Below, piece by piece: positions 18,110 to 26,818 of a stretch of 48,740 nt of DNA. This DNA is from Fidelibacterota bacterium (GTDB taxonomy: Bacteria; Fidelibacterota; Marinisomatia; SCGC-AAA003-L08; JACNLC01). Position 1 is the stretch's first letter, and each line of letters opens with the position of its first letter. The position numbers and the translations under genes were made by a program. The notes under the pieces are model-generated. The model was not told where the DNA came from and did no database searches. It saw only the letters and a list, made by a program, of their open reading frames with translations. The stretch lies in the NCBI GenBank assembly GCA_014381725.1, contig JACNLC010000046.1, positions 1 to 48,740 of the forward strand. Reading direction: 5' to 3'.

Positions 18110-19633
18110 ATGAAATACACCACAATCGTTTTTTCTGTAATTTTACTATCTGGAAATATACTATTGGCTAATTGCGATGCAGATTTCGTTGAAATTGATG
18201 ATATTTGCTATTGGGAATCTGATATCTTTGTTCTTCAAGATATTATCAACACCAATAGTTTAGATATTGAAAATCCAGTTGAACTTGGTGACCAAATATG
18301 GTCAGAGGGACGATTAGTATATCTCGAATTAAATTTTGCACTACTTTCGTATATCCCAAATAATTTTGGAAATCTAAATGAGTTAACAGAATTACATTTG
18401 TCTTCCAACCAATTTTCAATCCTCCCAGATAGTTTTGGGTATCTAGATAATCTTGTTATACTAGATTTATCCTACAATCAACTTTTTGAATTACCTTCCA
18501 GTTTTGGGAATATTGGAAATCTTACCGAATTGGATTTGTCTCATAATCAATTGACCTATTTACCAGAAAGTTTTGGATTTATTAGTCTGCTAAATACATT
18601 AAATTTATCGGAAAACCGACTTGCAGTTCTGCCATCAAACTTCGGAAGTTTGGTAAACTTATTGGATTTGGATTTATCATCTAACCAACTTTATTATCTG
18701 GACGATAGTTTTGGGGATTTAGTTAATTTGATATATCTAGATTTATCATCTAATCACTTATCATTATTACCAGAAAACTTTGGTCAGATAGTTAATCTAG
18801 AAGAGTTAATTTTGTATTACAACCAGCTAACTGATTTACCTGAATCATTTTGTAATTTAATAAATTTGGAAACTTGTTATCTCCATATGAATGAGTTGAC
18901 ATCACTCCCTGAAAATATTGGAAATCTTACTAATCTTAAAAAAATATATTTACAAATTAATCAGTTGACATATTTACCAGAAAGTATAGAATATTTGGAC
19001 AGTTTGGAGATTGCAAGTCTCTATTTAAATGAGTTGACTTCCCTTCCAGAGAGTATTGGAAATTTGAGTAATCTAAAAAAACTATTAGTTTACGAAAACT
19101 CAATAAATACACTTCCAGCAAGTTTATGGAATTTAGATGAATTAAATGTTTTGAAACTGCATTCAAACGAACTATCAGACGAAATTCCCGAAGACATTTG
19201 TAATTTAACAAATTTGGTTTGGTCAGTTGATAACAATTCTCCTGAAGAATCTACAATTTTTAATAATAACTATTGTCCTGAATATCCAGACTGCCTTGTA
19301 AATTTTATTGGCGTGCAAGATATATCAGATTGTGAAATTATAAATATCGAAAATAACTTCGTAGAACTTTCACAATTTACATTGTTTACTGCTTACCCAA
19401 ATCCATTTAATCCAACAACTACAATTAGTTATCAACTCCAAGCTCCAAGTTCCGTGCTACTTGATATTTACAATATGAATGGCCAGTTGATTGAGCAATT
19501 GGTAGATAACAGAGTAGAAACCGGTTATCATTCAGTTGTTTGGGATGCTAATAATTATACAAGTGGGATATATTTTACTAAATTAACTGTTAATAACTTA
19601 ACATCTACACAGAAATTAATATTGCTGAAATAA
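18110..19633 (+). CDS. Leucine-rich-repeat surface protein with T9SS sorting domain
   Basis: The ATG at 18110 is used; the open frame extends to a TTG at 18086, but the signal peptide starts here (MKYTTIVFSVILLSGNILLA). The 507-aa product has about 14 leucine-rich repeats of 23 residues between roughly residues 75 and 385, with the pattern LTELDLSxNQLxxLPxSFGxL. The regular LPxSFG ending is typical of the bacterial 23-residue class. The C-terminal ~85 residues form a T9SS type A domain (AYPNPFNPTTTISYQL, GIYFTKLTV, TQKLILLK). It should therefore be secreted and anchored or released at the surface, with a binding role inferred for the repeats. It is flanked upstream by a tRNA terminator and about 200 bp with no clear promoter boxes, and downstream by a convergent gene. 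Confidence 0.87.
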   Translation: MKYTTIVFSVILLSGNILLANCDADFVEIDDICYWESDIFVLQDIINTNSLDIENPVELGDQIWSEGRLVYLELNFALLSYIPNNFGNLNELTELHLSSNQFSILPDSFGYLDNLVILDLSYNQLFELPSSFGNIGNLTELDLSHNQLTYLPESFGFISLLNTLNLSENRLAVLPSNFGSLVNLLDLDLSSNQLYYLDDSFGDLVNLIYLDLSSNHLSLLPENFGQIVNLEELILYYNQLTDLPESFCNLINLETCYLHMNELTSLPENIGNLTNLKKIYLQINQLTYLPESIEYLDSLEIASLYLNELTSLPESIGNLSNLKKLLVYENSINTLPASLWNLDELNVLKLHSNELSDEIPEDICNLTNLVWSVDNNSPEESTIFNNNYCPEYPDCLVNFIGVQDISDCEIINIENNFVELSQFTLFTAYPNPFNPTTTISYQLQAPSSVLLDIYNMNGQLIEQLVDNRVETGYHSVVWDANNYTSGIYFTKLTVNNLTSTQKLILLK

Positions 19634-19649
19634 GCATTCTAAAATGCTA
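19632..19649. terminator. Small hairpin between convergent genes
   Basis: The arms AGCATT and AATGCT (19633-19638, 19643-19648) flank a 4-nt loop exactly where the LRR gene and the facing unknown gene end. It could end transcription in either direction, but the stem is only six pairs. Confidence 0.3.
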
Positions 19650-20610
19650 ACATAGCTAAAATAATACTACTGATTGAAGGTATAATCCACTTTTTCAATT
19701 CTTTAACACCAGATTCACCACTTATTTCCAATTCTCCTTCAAATCCAGATTCTGTATATATCGGATATTCTATGTTATCAAAATAAACTGTTTGGACATA
19801 TTCGATTTTTTTATCGGAAGTATATAGATATTTCTTGTGTTTTTCCATAAAGTTTTCTGACAAATATCGTAGCCAATAATTATCTCCAGTTTTCAAATCT
19901 GATATTTTATTTTTATGTGTAAAAAGTGGAGATATTTCTTTAGCAGTAATCAGATTATTTAATAATTTATTTTTTTGCAATTTAGTTATATCTTTTGAGT
20001 AATCTTCACTATACAAATAATAAGCTTTTTGTAGGATCATAAGTTCTTTTTCAATTAGTCCAGGATTTATTTCCTCATCGGATTTAATAAAATTTACTTT
20101 GATATATTTGCTCCCTAACACTAGCTTTTGGGCAACATGAGTTTCAATAAAATTATCTGGTTGTAATTGAAACAACTGCTTATTCTCTGGATTATATTTT
20201 AGTTGAATTTCTTCTGATTGTATTATATCTTTAGTTTCAATAAGATAATATTGTTTTATATTTTCGACAACGAAAGTATTGAATTCGTGATTATTAAACA
20301 GCGATTTACATTTAGCACTATTACCCTTTATATTTCGACTGATATCAGAATCCTTAACAAGAATTATTTCTGGTAATTTAGCATTCGACCCATAAATTGT
20401 AATTTCATCACCTGCAATGATTTCACTTGAAGATTTTAATGTAAATTTTATGCTGTCGATTTCTGTCAGAGTTACACCTGTCTCACTCAATTGCAACATA
20501 TTGTAAGCAATTTTTATAGGAACAGTACTCTTAATGATTGTTTCATTATATATCTTTTCGCTGAAAAGTAAATTTACTAAAAAGACAATAAATACAATAT
20601 AAAACTTCAC
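19639..20610 (-). CDS. Unrecognised exported protein with C-terminal membrane anchor (motor operon)
   Basis: I choose the GTG at 20610, which has AAGGA seven bases upstream and gives an immediate signal peptide (KFYIVFIVFLVNLLFS). The alternative TTG at 20637 overlaps the previous gene. The 323-aa product matches no family I recognise. After the signal lie about 290 polar residues, rich in Lys, Ile and Glu and probably mixed alpha/beta, with a helical stretch (LIEKELMILQKAYYLYSED). The protein ends in a hydrophobic segment (WIIPSISSIILAMLAF). Topology is thus probably periplasmic with a C-terminal anchor. It is the last gene after the ExbB-like and ExbD-like genes, 16 bp from the latter, so it is a candidate partner of that motor. 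Function is unknown. Confidence 0.65.
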   Translation of the reverse strand: MKFYIVFIVFLVNLLFSEKIYNETIIKSTVPIKIAYNMLQLSETGVTLTEIDSIKFTLKSSSEIIAGDEITIYGSNAKLPEIILVKDSDISRNIKGNSAKCKSLFNNHEFNTFVVENIKQYYLIETKDIIQSEEIQLKYNPENKQLFQLQPDNFIETHVAQKLVLGSKYIKVNFIKSDEEINPGLIEKELMILQKAYYLYSEDYSKDITKLQKNKLLNNLITAKEISPLFTHKNKISDLKTGDNYWLRYLSENFMEKHKKYLYTSDKKIEYVQTVYFDNIEYPIYTESGFEGELEISGESGVKELKKWIIPSISSIILAMLAF

Positions 20611-20626
20611 TTTATATTCCTTCGTA

Positions 20627-21151
20627 TTATTCTTCAAGTATTATAATATCAGCGACTGTATCCCAGTTCCTGATTTGCCTTAGAATAAATTCATTATTAG
20701 TAGTTTTTACAGAATCCCACTCAAAATAATCAAAATTCTCATTCAAGTATGATATGCTAAAATCTACCTTCTCTTTTGTAACAAAACAATTGATAACCAA
20801 TTCAGTTAAAATTCCATTTATTTTTCTAACTTGTTTTAATTGATATGAATTTATAGGTGTTGTAGAATTATAAATGTAACGATAATATTCTCCTTCGGAT
20901 AAATCATTAACTTTCTGATTGATCTGTTTAATATCACTATATACATCCAATTTATCTCGTAACTTAGTGAAATCTGAAATTGAAATAGAATCAATTATAT
21001 CTGCGTCTTTTGTAAAAAGTCTTGTACTAAGTCCAGCGGTTGGATTGAGAACGATGAATAAAATCCCGAGAGTAATTCCCAAAACGGCCATCAACATAAA
21101 TGTGTCTAAGGAAATTAGATAAATTTCACCTGTGTCTTGCGATCTTTTCAT
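20627..21151 (-). CDS. ExbD/TolR/MotB-like single-pass membrane protein
   Basis: The 174-aa protein has a short cytoplasmic N-terminus and one membrane helix (about residues 16-36, LDTFMLMAVLGITLGILFIV). A soluble domain of about 135 residues follows. Asp16 sits at the start of the helix, the position of the proton-carrying Asp in ExbD, TolR and MotB. The periplasmic part is not recognisably OmpA-like, nor a standard ExbD domain. It is the second half of a probable proton-driven stator pair with the MotA/TolQ/ExbB-like protein encoded 12 bp upstream. The call rests on gene order, topology and the Asp; direct sequence similarity is weak. Confidence 0.55.
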   Translation of the reverse strand: MKRSQDTGEIYLISLDTFMLMAVLGITLGILFIVLNPTAGLSTRLFTKDADIIDSISISDFTKLRDKLDVYSDIKQINQKVNDLSEGEYYRYIYNSTTPINSYQLKQVRKINGILTELVINCFVTKEKVDFSISYLNENFDYFEWDSVKTTNNEFILRQIRNWDTVADIIILEE

Positions 21152-21163
21152 AAAATCAGCATT

Positions 21164-22726
21164 CTATGATTTAAATGAATCCTTAATTTTTGAGAATCCT
21201 TTTTGCAAAGAATTAATCGATTCTTGAGAAAAGATCCTAAGAGTATCAAAAGTGCTAATTACAAACATTTTTAGATTTCTCGTTGAATATTTCAAATCCT
21301 TTACTTCTGTTTTATACTGTTTGATTTCATCAGATAATTCCCTAAATGAATTAACTAATCCGTTAAGTTCTTCTTTAAGTGATTTCATATCTTGATTGAC
21401 TTCAGTCAAGTTTTGTTCTGAATCACTTAATTTAGTTGATACATTTCCTAATGTAGAATCTAACGGATTTAGTTTGTTATCTAAAGAGATAAAATCTTTG
21501 TTGATTTTGTTTATTTCTTTTTCACTTTGCTGAATTCTATCCGAAAATAATTCAATTACAGAACTTACAGGGTTTAGTTTATCGTTCAATTTTTCAATAT
21601 CAATATTAAATTCTGTAATTTGAACATTGGATGATTTGAAGTTTCCTGCAATCTCTCTAACAGAATCATTGAGTTGAGATATATCCGAAATCAACTTACT
21701 TTTTTCAACTCCAAATTGTTTTAGTTTTTCTGATGCAGTTTGAATATTCTCAGAAAATGTTGCAATCTCTAAATTAACTTTGCCAATAGAATGTTCAACA
21801 GAAGCAGGATTAGATGCAAATCCTTCAAATTTAAGAAATTCAGAATAAGTTTCATGTAACCATTTTTCATTATTCTCACTACGAAGAAGAATAGTAACAC
21901 CAAATTCTATTATCAGAGTAATACCATGTGCTGTAATACTAGTTGCTACAGCAATAGAGTTCCCCAATAATGATTGTTTTACTTGATCTATAAATGTCTT
22001 ATTTAAAGAAACACTACTTGCATCAAAATTAATTCCTTGATGCATTGCAATCCACATTTCAAAAAACGCAAGTAGTAATCCGATTAGCGTACCAAAAATT
22101 CCAAGGCGGATAATCCAAATCATTGATTTATTTGTATTTTCAGTAAATGCATAAGTGTTATCGCTTTCCATATTGAAGTAATCTTCATAAAACTGAGAGA
22201 AATATGTTTTAGAACTTTCAATTTTGAACGAATTATACAAGCTTGAAATGAATTTTTTTGGAAACCCTTGATTATGTTGTGTTGATATTAAATTTAAATT
22301 TGTAAATCTGTTATTTAGATCTTGAATAACTGATTTGTCAATTTCGTTTTGTTCTTTATAGCACTTCCATAGATACCAAATCCTTTTAAGAACTACGAAG
22401 TTAAACAAAACTAACAAAACAATCATCGCATAGTAAACATAAATAGAATTCCGACGATCAAGTAATTTTGAAACTGTTGTAGAAAATTCTCCTTCACCAT
22501 CCTCTATTAAACTACTTAAAGCATTTTGATCAGTAGCTCCAAATTGAGATGTAGTTTTACCAATTTCTAAAGTTGCTTTAGACATTATGATCGTTAACAA
22601 AATCATGACGATCGTAATCGTTATTAACTTGATTTGTTTTATTTGATAAAAATACTTAGAATAGAAACCTTTCAATGACTGAAATATAGACTTATTTGTT
22701 TCTAAATTTTCCAAATTTTGATTCAT
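21164..22726 (-). CDS. MotA/TolQ/ExbB-like proton-channel protein with long coiled-coil tail
   Basis: The start is the ATG at 22726 with GGAG upstream; an in-frame TTG lies 18 bases earlier. The 520-aa protein has four membrane segments, at about residues 33-52, 97-118, 203-225 and 252-279. The last two carry family hallmarks: RLGIFGTLIGLLLAF, and LLGNSIAVATSITAHGITLI, comparable with the GLLGTxxG and ATAxGLxxAIPA helices of TolQ/ExbB/MotA. From about residue 310 to the end it is a hydrophilic heptad-rich coiled coil (IEKLNDKLNPVSSVIE, LREL-type repeats). ZorA of Zorya defence systems also has a MotA-like channel with a long tail. It probably forms the ion-conducting stator ring in the inner membrane, with a cytoplasmic tail. 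Confidence 0.72.
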   Translation of the reverse strand: MNQNLENLETNKSIFQSLKGFYSKYFYQIKQIKLITITIVMILLTIIMSKATLEIGKTTSQFGATDQNALSSLIEDGEGEFSTTVSKLLDRRNSIYVYYAMIVLLVLFNFVVLKRIWYLWKCYKEQNEIDKSVIQDLNNRFTNLNLISTQHNQGFPKKFISSLYNSFKIESSKTYFSQFYEDYFNMESDNTYAFTENTNKSMIWIIRLGIFGTLIGLLLAFFEMWIAMHQGINFDASSVSLNKTFIDQVKQSLLGNSIAVATSITAHGITLIIEFGVTILLRSENNEKWLHETYSEFLKFEGFASNPASVEHSIGKVNLEIATFSENIQTASEKLKQFGVEKSKLISDISQLNDSVREIAGNFKSSNVQITEFNIDIEKLNDKLNPVSSVIELFSDRIQQSEKEINKINKDFISLDNKLNPLDSTLGNVSTKLSDSEQNLTEVNQDMKSLKEELNGLVNSFRELSDEIKQYKTEVKDLKYSTRNLKMFVISTFDTLRIFSQESINSLQKGFSKIKDSFKS

Positions 22727-22756
22727 TAACTTGTAACACTCCAAATCTATCTACTG

Positions 22757-23770
22757 TTAATAATTGAACGACATTCCTATTTTTATGGGAGAATCAATAA
22801 GGGACTTATATTCATTACTATGAAGGCTGTAAGCAATGTCTATAATTAATGGGACACCTCTATAATTTACTAATACTCCAAATCCTATACCAAAACTATT
22901 AGATGAAATATTTGATACTTGATTATAAGGTAATTCGATTCCAGAACGGAAAAATAATTTAAAATCTACTTTAGATAAATTGTGTGTTACTTCACAACCC
23001 AATGCAAAACTTGATAAAATATAATCTCCAGATTTTGTATCTAAATTTATTGTTATACTAGTATATTCCGACTTAGATATTTCCCCACTAATTCCCATCG
23101 ATACAATTTTTTGTACATTATAAATATCTCGTTCTAGTTTAATCACTGAACCAAAATCTAATGACAAAAACTTTTTCTTTATAAAATCACCAAAATAGTC
23201 TTTAATCGAATAAATTATTCCAAAGTCTGAACCTGCTAAATAAAATTTGCTATATAATGTTGAATATGATCTGTACGCTGTTTTTACATTCAAACCTATA
23301 TTCATCCCCTTAACAGATTTAGCTGAAGAGAAAATCATCATAGTTTCAGTACTATTGAAAGAACCAATTTCCTCAATATCTCCATTAACTATTGATGTTT
23401 GAGTAATTTCACTAATACCTAAGTTTAGAAAATTGAATGCAAAATTTATATTTTCAGGAGTCCAATTCCAACGAACTCCTCCACACCAATAATTCCACTT
23501 ATCATTTATATCTGGAATATTAATGGCTGAAGGATATCTAAATATCAAACCAGCTTCCCACTTTGATTGACTTATATTCAAACCAGCTGGATTCCAATAT
23601 GTAGAAAAAACTCCTTGAGAAGATGCAACTCCTGTATTTCCCATAGCAATTTCTCGTGGAGTTATTGGAGTCTGATAAAAAGTATTTGGAGCACCTCCAT
23701 ATTCTCCAGCAGAAAAAACAATACTAAGAAAAGTAATTGTTAATATTATTTTATATGATTTTCTTAACAT
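22757..23770 (-). CDS. PorV/PorQ family outer-membrane protein (motor operon)
   Basis: The 337-aa product begins with a signal peptide (YKIILTITFLSIVFSAGEY). The PorV-type start follows: GGAPNTFYQTPI, then REIAMGNTGVASSQ and STYWNPAGLN. The NPAGL turn and the REIAMGxTGVA motif are characteristic of the family. The C-terminus is beta-rich and ends in an aromatic residue (MSFNY). It is the second PorV-like locus in the window and lies 3 bp after the Ig-repeat surface protein and 30 bp before the proton-channel gene. A T9SS shuttle dedicated to the Ig-repeat protein is the simplest reading. Confidence 0.78.
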   Translation of the reverse strand: MLRKSYKIILTITFLSIVFSAGEYGGAPNTFYQTPITPREIAMGNTGVASSQGVFSTYWNPAGLNISQSKWEAGLIFRYPSAINIPDINDKWNYWCGGVRWNWTPENINFAFNFLNLGISEITQTSIVNGDIEEIGSFNSTETMMIFSSAKSVKGMNIGLNVKTAYRSYSTLYSKFYLAGSDFGIIYSIKDYFGDFIKKKFLSLDFGSVIKLERDIYNVQKIVSMGISGEISKSEYTSITINLDTKSGDYILSSFALGCEVTHNLSKVDFKLFFRSGIELPYNQVSNISSNSFGIGFGVLVNYRGVPLIIDIAYSLHSNEYKSLIDSPIKIGMSFNY

Positions 23771-23773
23771 AAA

Positions 23774-26599
23774 TTATTTCGATGCCATTATCCAGCTTGC
23801 TTTAATCTGATCACCGGATTTCAATAAGATGATATACAAACCTTGAGAAATATTGAAACCATCATCGTTTTTCCCATCCCACCATTTTTCGTGTTCTCCA
23901 ACAGAGTTTTCTATATCCCAGGTTTTTACCGTTTTACCCGCAGAATCTACTATTACAATCTTAGTTTTATTATCACTATTATCTGCAGGAACACTATATT
24001 CGATCAAAATTTCATTACCTATTGTAGCAGGATTTGGAGCTGTTTTAATAATATAATTTACTGCATTAACTGTAATAGTTACAGTAGCGATATCGCTGTT
24101 ACTTGTCCCATCATTTGCAACATAAGTAAATGTATCGATTCCAAACCAATTTTCATTTGGAGTATATATCGCTGACTCTACCTCTACCGTACCATTTTGG
24201 GGCTGTTCAACAATTTCAAAAGTAAGTACATCTCCATCTATGTCAGTTCCTGAAAATTCAATTTCTACAGAAATTCCTTCGGAAGTCTCAGTTGTTAAGT
24301 CTTCTGCAATTGGAATAACATTTATCGAATTAACCGTAAATATTACCGACTCAGAATCAAAATAACTGTTCTCTGTAATATCTGTGGCTGTAAATGTTAA
24401 CTGCTCAGACCCATTCCATATCAATGTTGGTGGGATGATTGTTACCAAATTATAATCATCTATCTCTACTAACAATTCACTATATCCTGTTACTGTCCAT
24501 ATCATTTCATCTCCATCATATTCAATTAGGTAATCGTCCAAATCAAACATCTCAAACTCTAAACCCTCATCTATCGTCTGATCCGGAATACCAACTACTT
24601 CTAAAGAATCATCTACCGCATTTACTGTAAGCGACACAATGGCAGTTGCTGATGTATCACTATTATCAATCGCAATATACGAAAAACTATCTTCACCATT
24701 AAAATGTTCATCTGATAAATACTCAAATGTTCCATCTACATTTAGCGTAAGTGTGCCGTGTAATACATCTTCAACAAGCTCGGCGGTCAATGGATCGTTG
24801 TCAATGTCAGTGTCATTAGCTAATACATTTTCAGTTGTAAACAAAATATCCTCATCAACTTCATAATTGTCGTTGACCGCTATCGGCACATTATTTACAG
24901 GATTTACTGTAAATACAGCAACATCAGAATCAAAATAACTGTTCTCTGTAATATCTGTGGCTGTAAATGTTAACTGCTCAGACCCATTCCATATCAATGT
25001 TGGTGGGATGATTGTTACCAAATTATAATCATCTATCTCTACTAACAATTCACTATATCCTGTTACTGTCCATATCATTTCATCTCCATCATATTCAATT
25101 AGGTAATCGTCCAAATCAAACATCTCAAACTCTAAACCCTCATCTATCGTCTGATCCGGAATACCAACTACAATTGGCGAATCATCATCTGGATCAACAA
25201 CTGTGAATATTGCTTCATCAGAATCAGAATATTCATTGTCAGTATTATCTGTTGCAGTAAAAACTATTGTTTCAGTGCCTTTCCAATTATCTGTTGGAAT
25301 TATTATTGTCGCCAAGCTGTATTCATTAATATTAATACTAAGATCGTCGTTGCCGCTATATCCCCAAATTATTTCATTGCCATCATATTCTGTTAGGAAA
25401 TCATCTAAATCAATAACTTGAAATAGTTCACCAACTTCAATTGTTTGATCATCAATTCCTGAAAGAACAGGCGGATTATCATTAGGGTCAATTACAGAAA
25501 ATAGTACTTCTTCGGAGTCTGATAGACTATTATCAGTAAGGTCTGTCACAGTAAAAGTTATCAATTCACTACCAAACCAAACTTCTGTCGGAGGTAGTAT
25601 AATTACATTATAGTACTCATCCATTTCTACTATTAATTCTAAATTCCCACTATGAGACCAAGTTATAGAATCTCCATCATATTCAGTCAAATAATCAACT
25701 AATATAAATTGAAGAAATTCACCTCCTATACCAATCGTTTGGTGAGGAATTCCAAATACAACAGGTGGGTCATCGTCAACATTTATAATTTCAAATTCTG
25801 CTACTGTAGTATCTACTCCGTCGTGAGGGTCTGAAAATATAAAGGATATTTCTTCAAATCCAAACCAGTTTATATTCGGAGGTTCAATAATGATTTCATT
25901 GGTTTCAGAATCTATGACACTCACTATTAAATCAAGACTGTTAAAACTCAAGTTTAGATCTTCAAAAGAATGATCCGGATCATAAATATAATCGTTGAGC
26001 ACTATCGTTTGAAACGAATCTCCTTCATTAATTGTTTGATTGGATAAACCCTCCAAAAAAATGGGATCTGTACTCAAATCAACTGCACAAATTCCTCCAA
26101 TATCAAACAATCCACTCAAGTCCCATCCGACATATTCAGTTGTCAAATCGAATATTTCTAGTTCTTCACCTGAATCATAATAACGAAAATACATATTTCT
26201 GTCAGATAAAAATCCATCAATGATATAAGGAGTTTCAGAATCGTCAGCATAAGCTAGCATCTGAATTGTCCTGTCATTTACAAATACTACTGCTCCAACA
26301 CACAACATTGAATCAGGATCTGCAATTTGATACATTGTTGTATCGCAAAATATCCCTACTTCATCTCCTTCTTCAAGAGATTCATTATATAATGTTGATA
26401 CACCTATGAAAATAGTTTCATAATTATCTGTTATATTAAATTGAAAATACTCAGTTCGAGCTGACTGATTTGATAAAAGTATTGAGGTAGAACATGATAT
26501 AATTAAAATAAGAAAATTGAATGATGCTATTTTCCCGCAACCAAAACCGGTATTTATCCCAAAATAAGTTAATATTTTATTAAATTTATAACGAATCAA
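23774..26599 (-). CDS. Large Ig/cadherin-like repeat surface protein with FlgD/T9SS C-terminal domain
   Basis: The only usable start is a TTG at 26599 (no ATG or GTG nearby), giving 941 aa. A hydrophobic signal segment (about residues 28-43, FNFLILIISCSTSILL) follows an unusually long polar N-terminus. A region of about 140 residues of unknown type follows (GDEVGIFCDT). Then come at least seven cadherin/Ig-like repeats, with openings such as IPDQTIDEGLEF and closings such as SEQLTFTATD. Two are VCBS/cadherin-like modules (NDNYEVDEDI, LANDTDIDNDPL). The C-terminal ~85 residues are a FlgD-like/T9SS sorting domain (KTAPNPATIGNEIL, DGFNISQGLYIILLKSG). It is probably an extracellular adhesin or filament. 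It heads an operon that continues into PorV-like and stator-like genes. Confidence 0.82.
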   Translation of the reverse strand: MIRYKFNKILTYFGINTGFGCGKIASFNFLILIISCSTSILLSNQSARTEYFQFNITDNYETIFIGVSTLYNESLEEGDEVGIFCDTTMYQIADPDSMLCVGAVVFVNDRTIQMLAYADDSETPYIIDGFLSDRNMYFRYYDSGEELEIFDLTTEYVGWDLSGLFDIGGICAVDLSTDPIFLEGLSNQTINEGDSFQTIVLNDYIYDPDHSFEDLNLSFNSLDLIVSVIDSETNEIIIEPPNINWFGFEEISFIFSDPHDGVDTTVAEFEIINVDDDPPVVFGIPHQTIGIGGEFLQFILVDYLTEYDGDSITWSHSGNLELIVEMDEYYNVIILPPTEVWFGSELITFTVTDLTDNSLSDSEEVLFSVIDPNDNPPVLSGIDDQTIEVGELFQVIDLDDFLTEYDGNEIIWGYSGNDDLSININEYSLATIIIPTDNWKGTETIVFTATDNTDNEYSDSDEAIFTVVDPDDDSPIVVGIPDQTIDEGLEFEMFDLDDYLIEYDGDEMIWTVTGYSELLVEIDDYNLVTIIPPTLIWNGSEQLTFTATDITENSYFDSDVAVFTVNPVNNVPIAVNDNYEVDEDILFTTENVLANDTDIDNDPLTAELVEDVLHGTLTLNVDGTFEYLSDEHFNGEDSFSYIAIDNSDTSATAIVSLTVNAVDDSLEVVGIPDQTIDEGLEFEMFDLDDYLIEYDGDEMIWTVTGYSELLVEIDDYNLVTIIPPTLIWNGSEQLTFTATDITENSYFDSESVIFTVNSINVIPIAEDLTTETSEGISVEIEFSGTDIDGDVLTFEIVEQPQNGTVEVESAIYTPNENWFGIDTFTYVANDGTSNSDIATVTITVNAVNYIIKTAPNPATIGNEILIEYSVPADNSDNKTKIVIVDSAGKTVKTWDIENSVGEHEKWWDGKNDDGFNISQGLYIILLKSGDQIKASWIMASK
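24351..24598. repeat. 248-bp perfect direct repeat, copy 1
   Basis: This segment within the Ig-repeat gene is identical base for base, by visual alignment, to 24924-25171. It encodes the repeat running from IPDQTIDEGLEF-like residues to ENSYFDSE. The distance of 573 bp is exactly 191 codons, so the frame is kept. Confidence 0.9.
24924..25171. repeat. 248-bp perfect direct repeat, copy 2
   Basis: Second copy of the identical 248-bp segment. Between the copies lies a different, VCBS-like module. Flanking bases differ at once on both sides, as expected from a recent duplication or gene conversion confined to this module. Confidence 0.9.
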
Positions 26600-26770
26600 A
26601 ATCCTAGAACCTATCTAAATACTATTTTACAGCATTCTCTCCGATATTAAATTGACTTACTGACTAATAAATACAAAGTTAAAATTAAACACATCTGTTG
26701 AACTTTTCAAACACTTAGTATATAACTTAGTGATTTTTTTTGAAAGCAATTTATTCAAAATTTATATTTA
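26600..26770. promoter_or_regulatory. Upstream region of the Ig-repeat/motor operon
   Basis: This AT-rich stretch lies between the TTG start of the Ig-repeat gene and the pntB terminator. It contains a direct repeat ACTTAGT at 26713-26719 and 26725-26731 (12-bp period), which could bind an activator on one DNA face. Minus-strand TAAAAT hexamers may serve as -10 boxes, but none is decisive. Confidence 0.3.
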
Positions 26771-26800
26771 CAAAAAAGGGCTGTTAGGAACAGCCCTTTG
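26771..26800 (-). terminator. Rho-independent terminator of the pnt operon
   Basis: An 11-bp stem, AAAGGGCTGTT with AACAGCCCTTT (26775-26785, 26789-26799), closes a 3-nt loop. On the minus strand the hairpin is followed by a T tract, 19 bp after the pntB stop. Confidence 0.88.
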
Positions 26801-26818
26801 TGTAATACTTAGTTAGAA

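Noticed and set aside
19639-22726. Zorya defence system
   Set aside because: The MotA-like protein with a long tail recalls ZorA, but the partner lacks an OmpA domain and there are no ZorC/ZorD or ZorE genes; the neighbours are surface-secretion genes.
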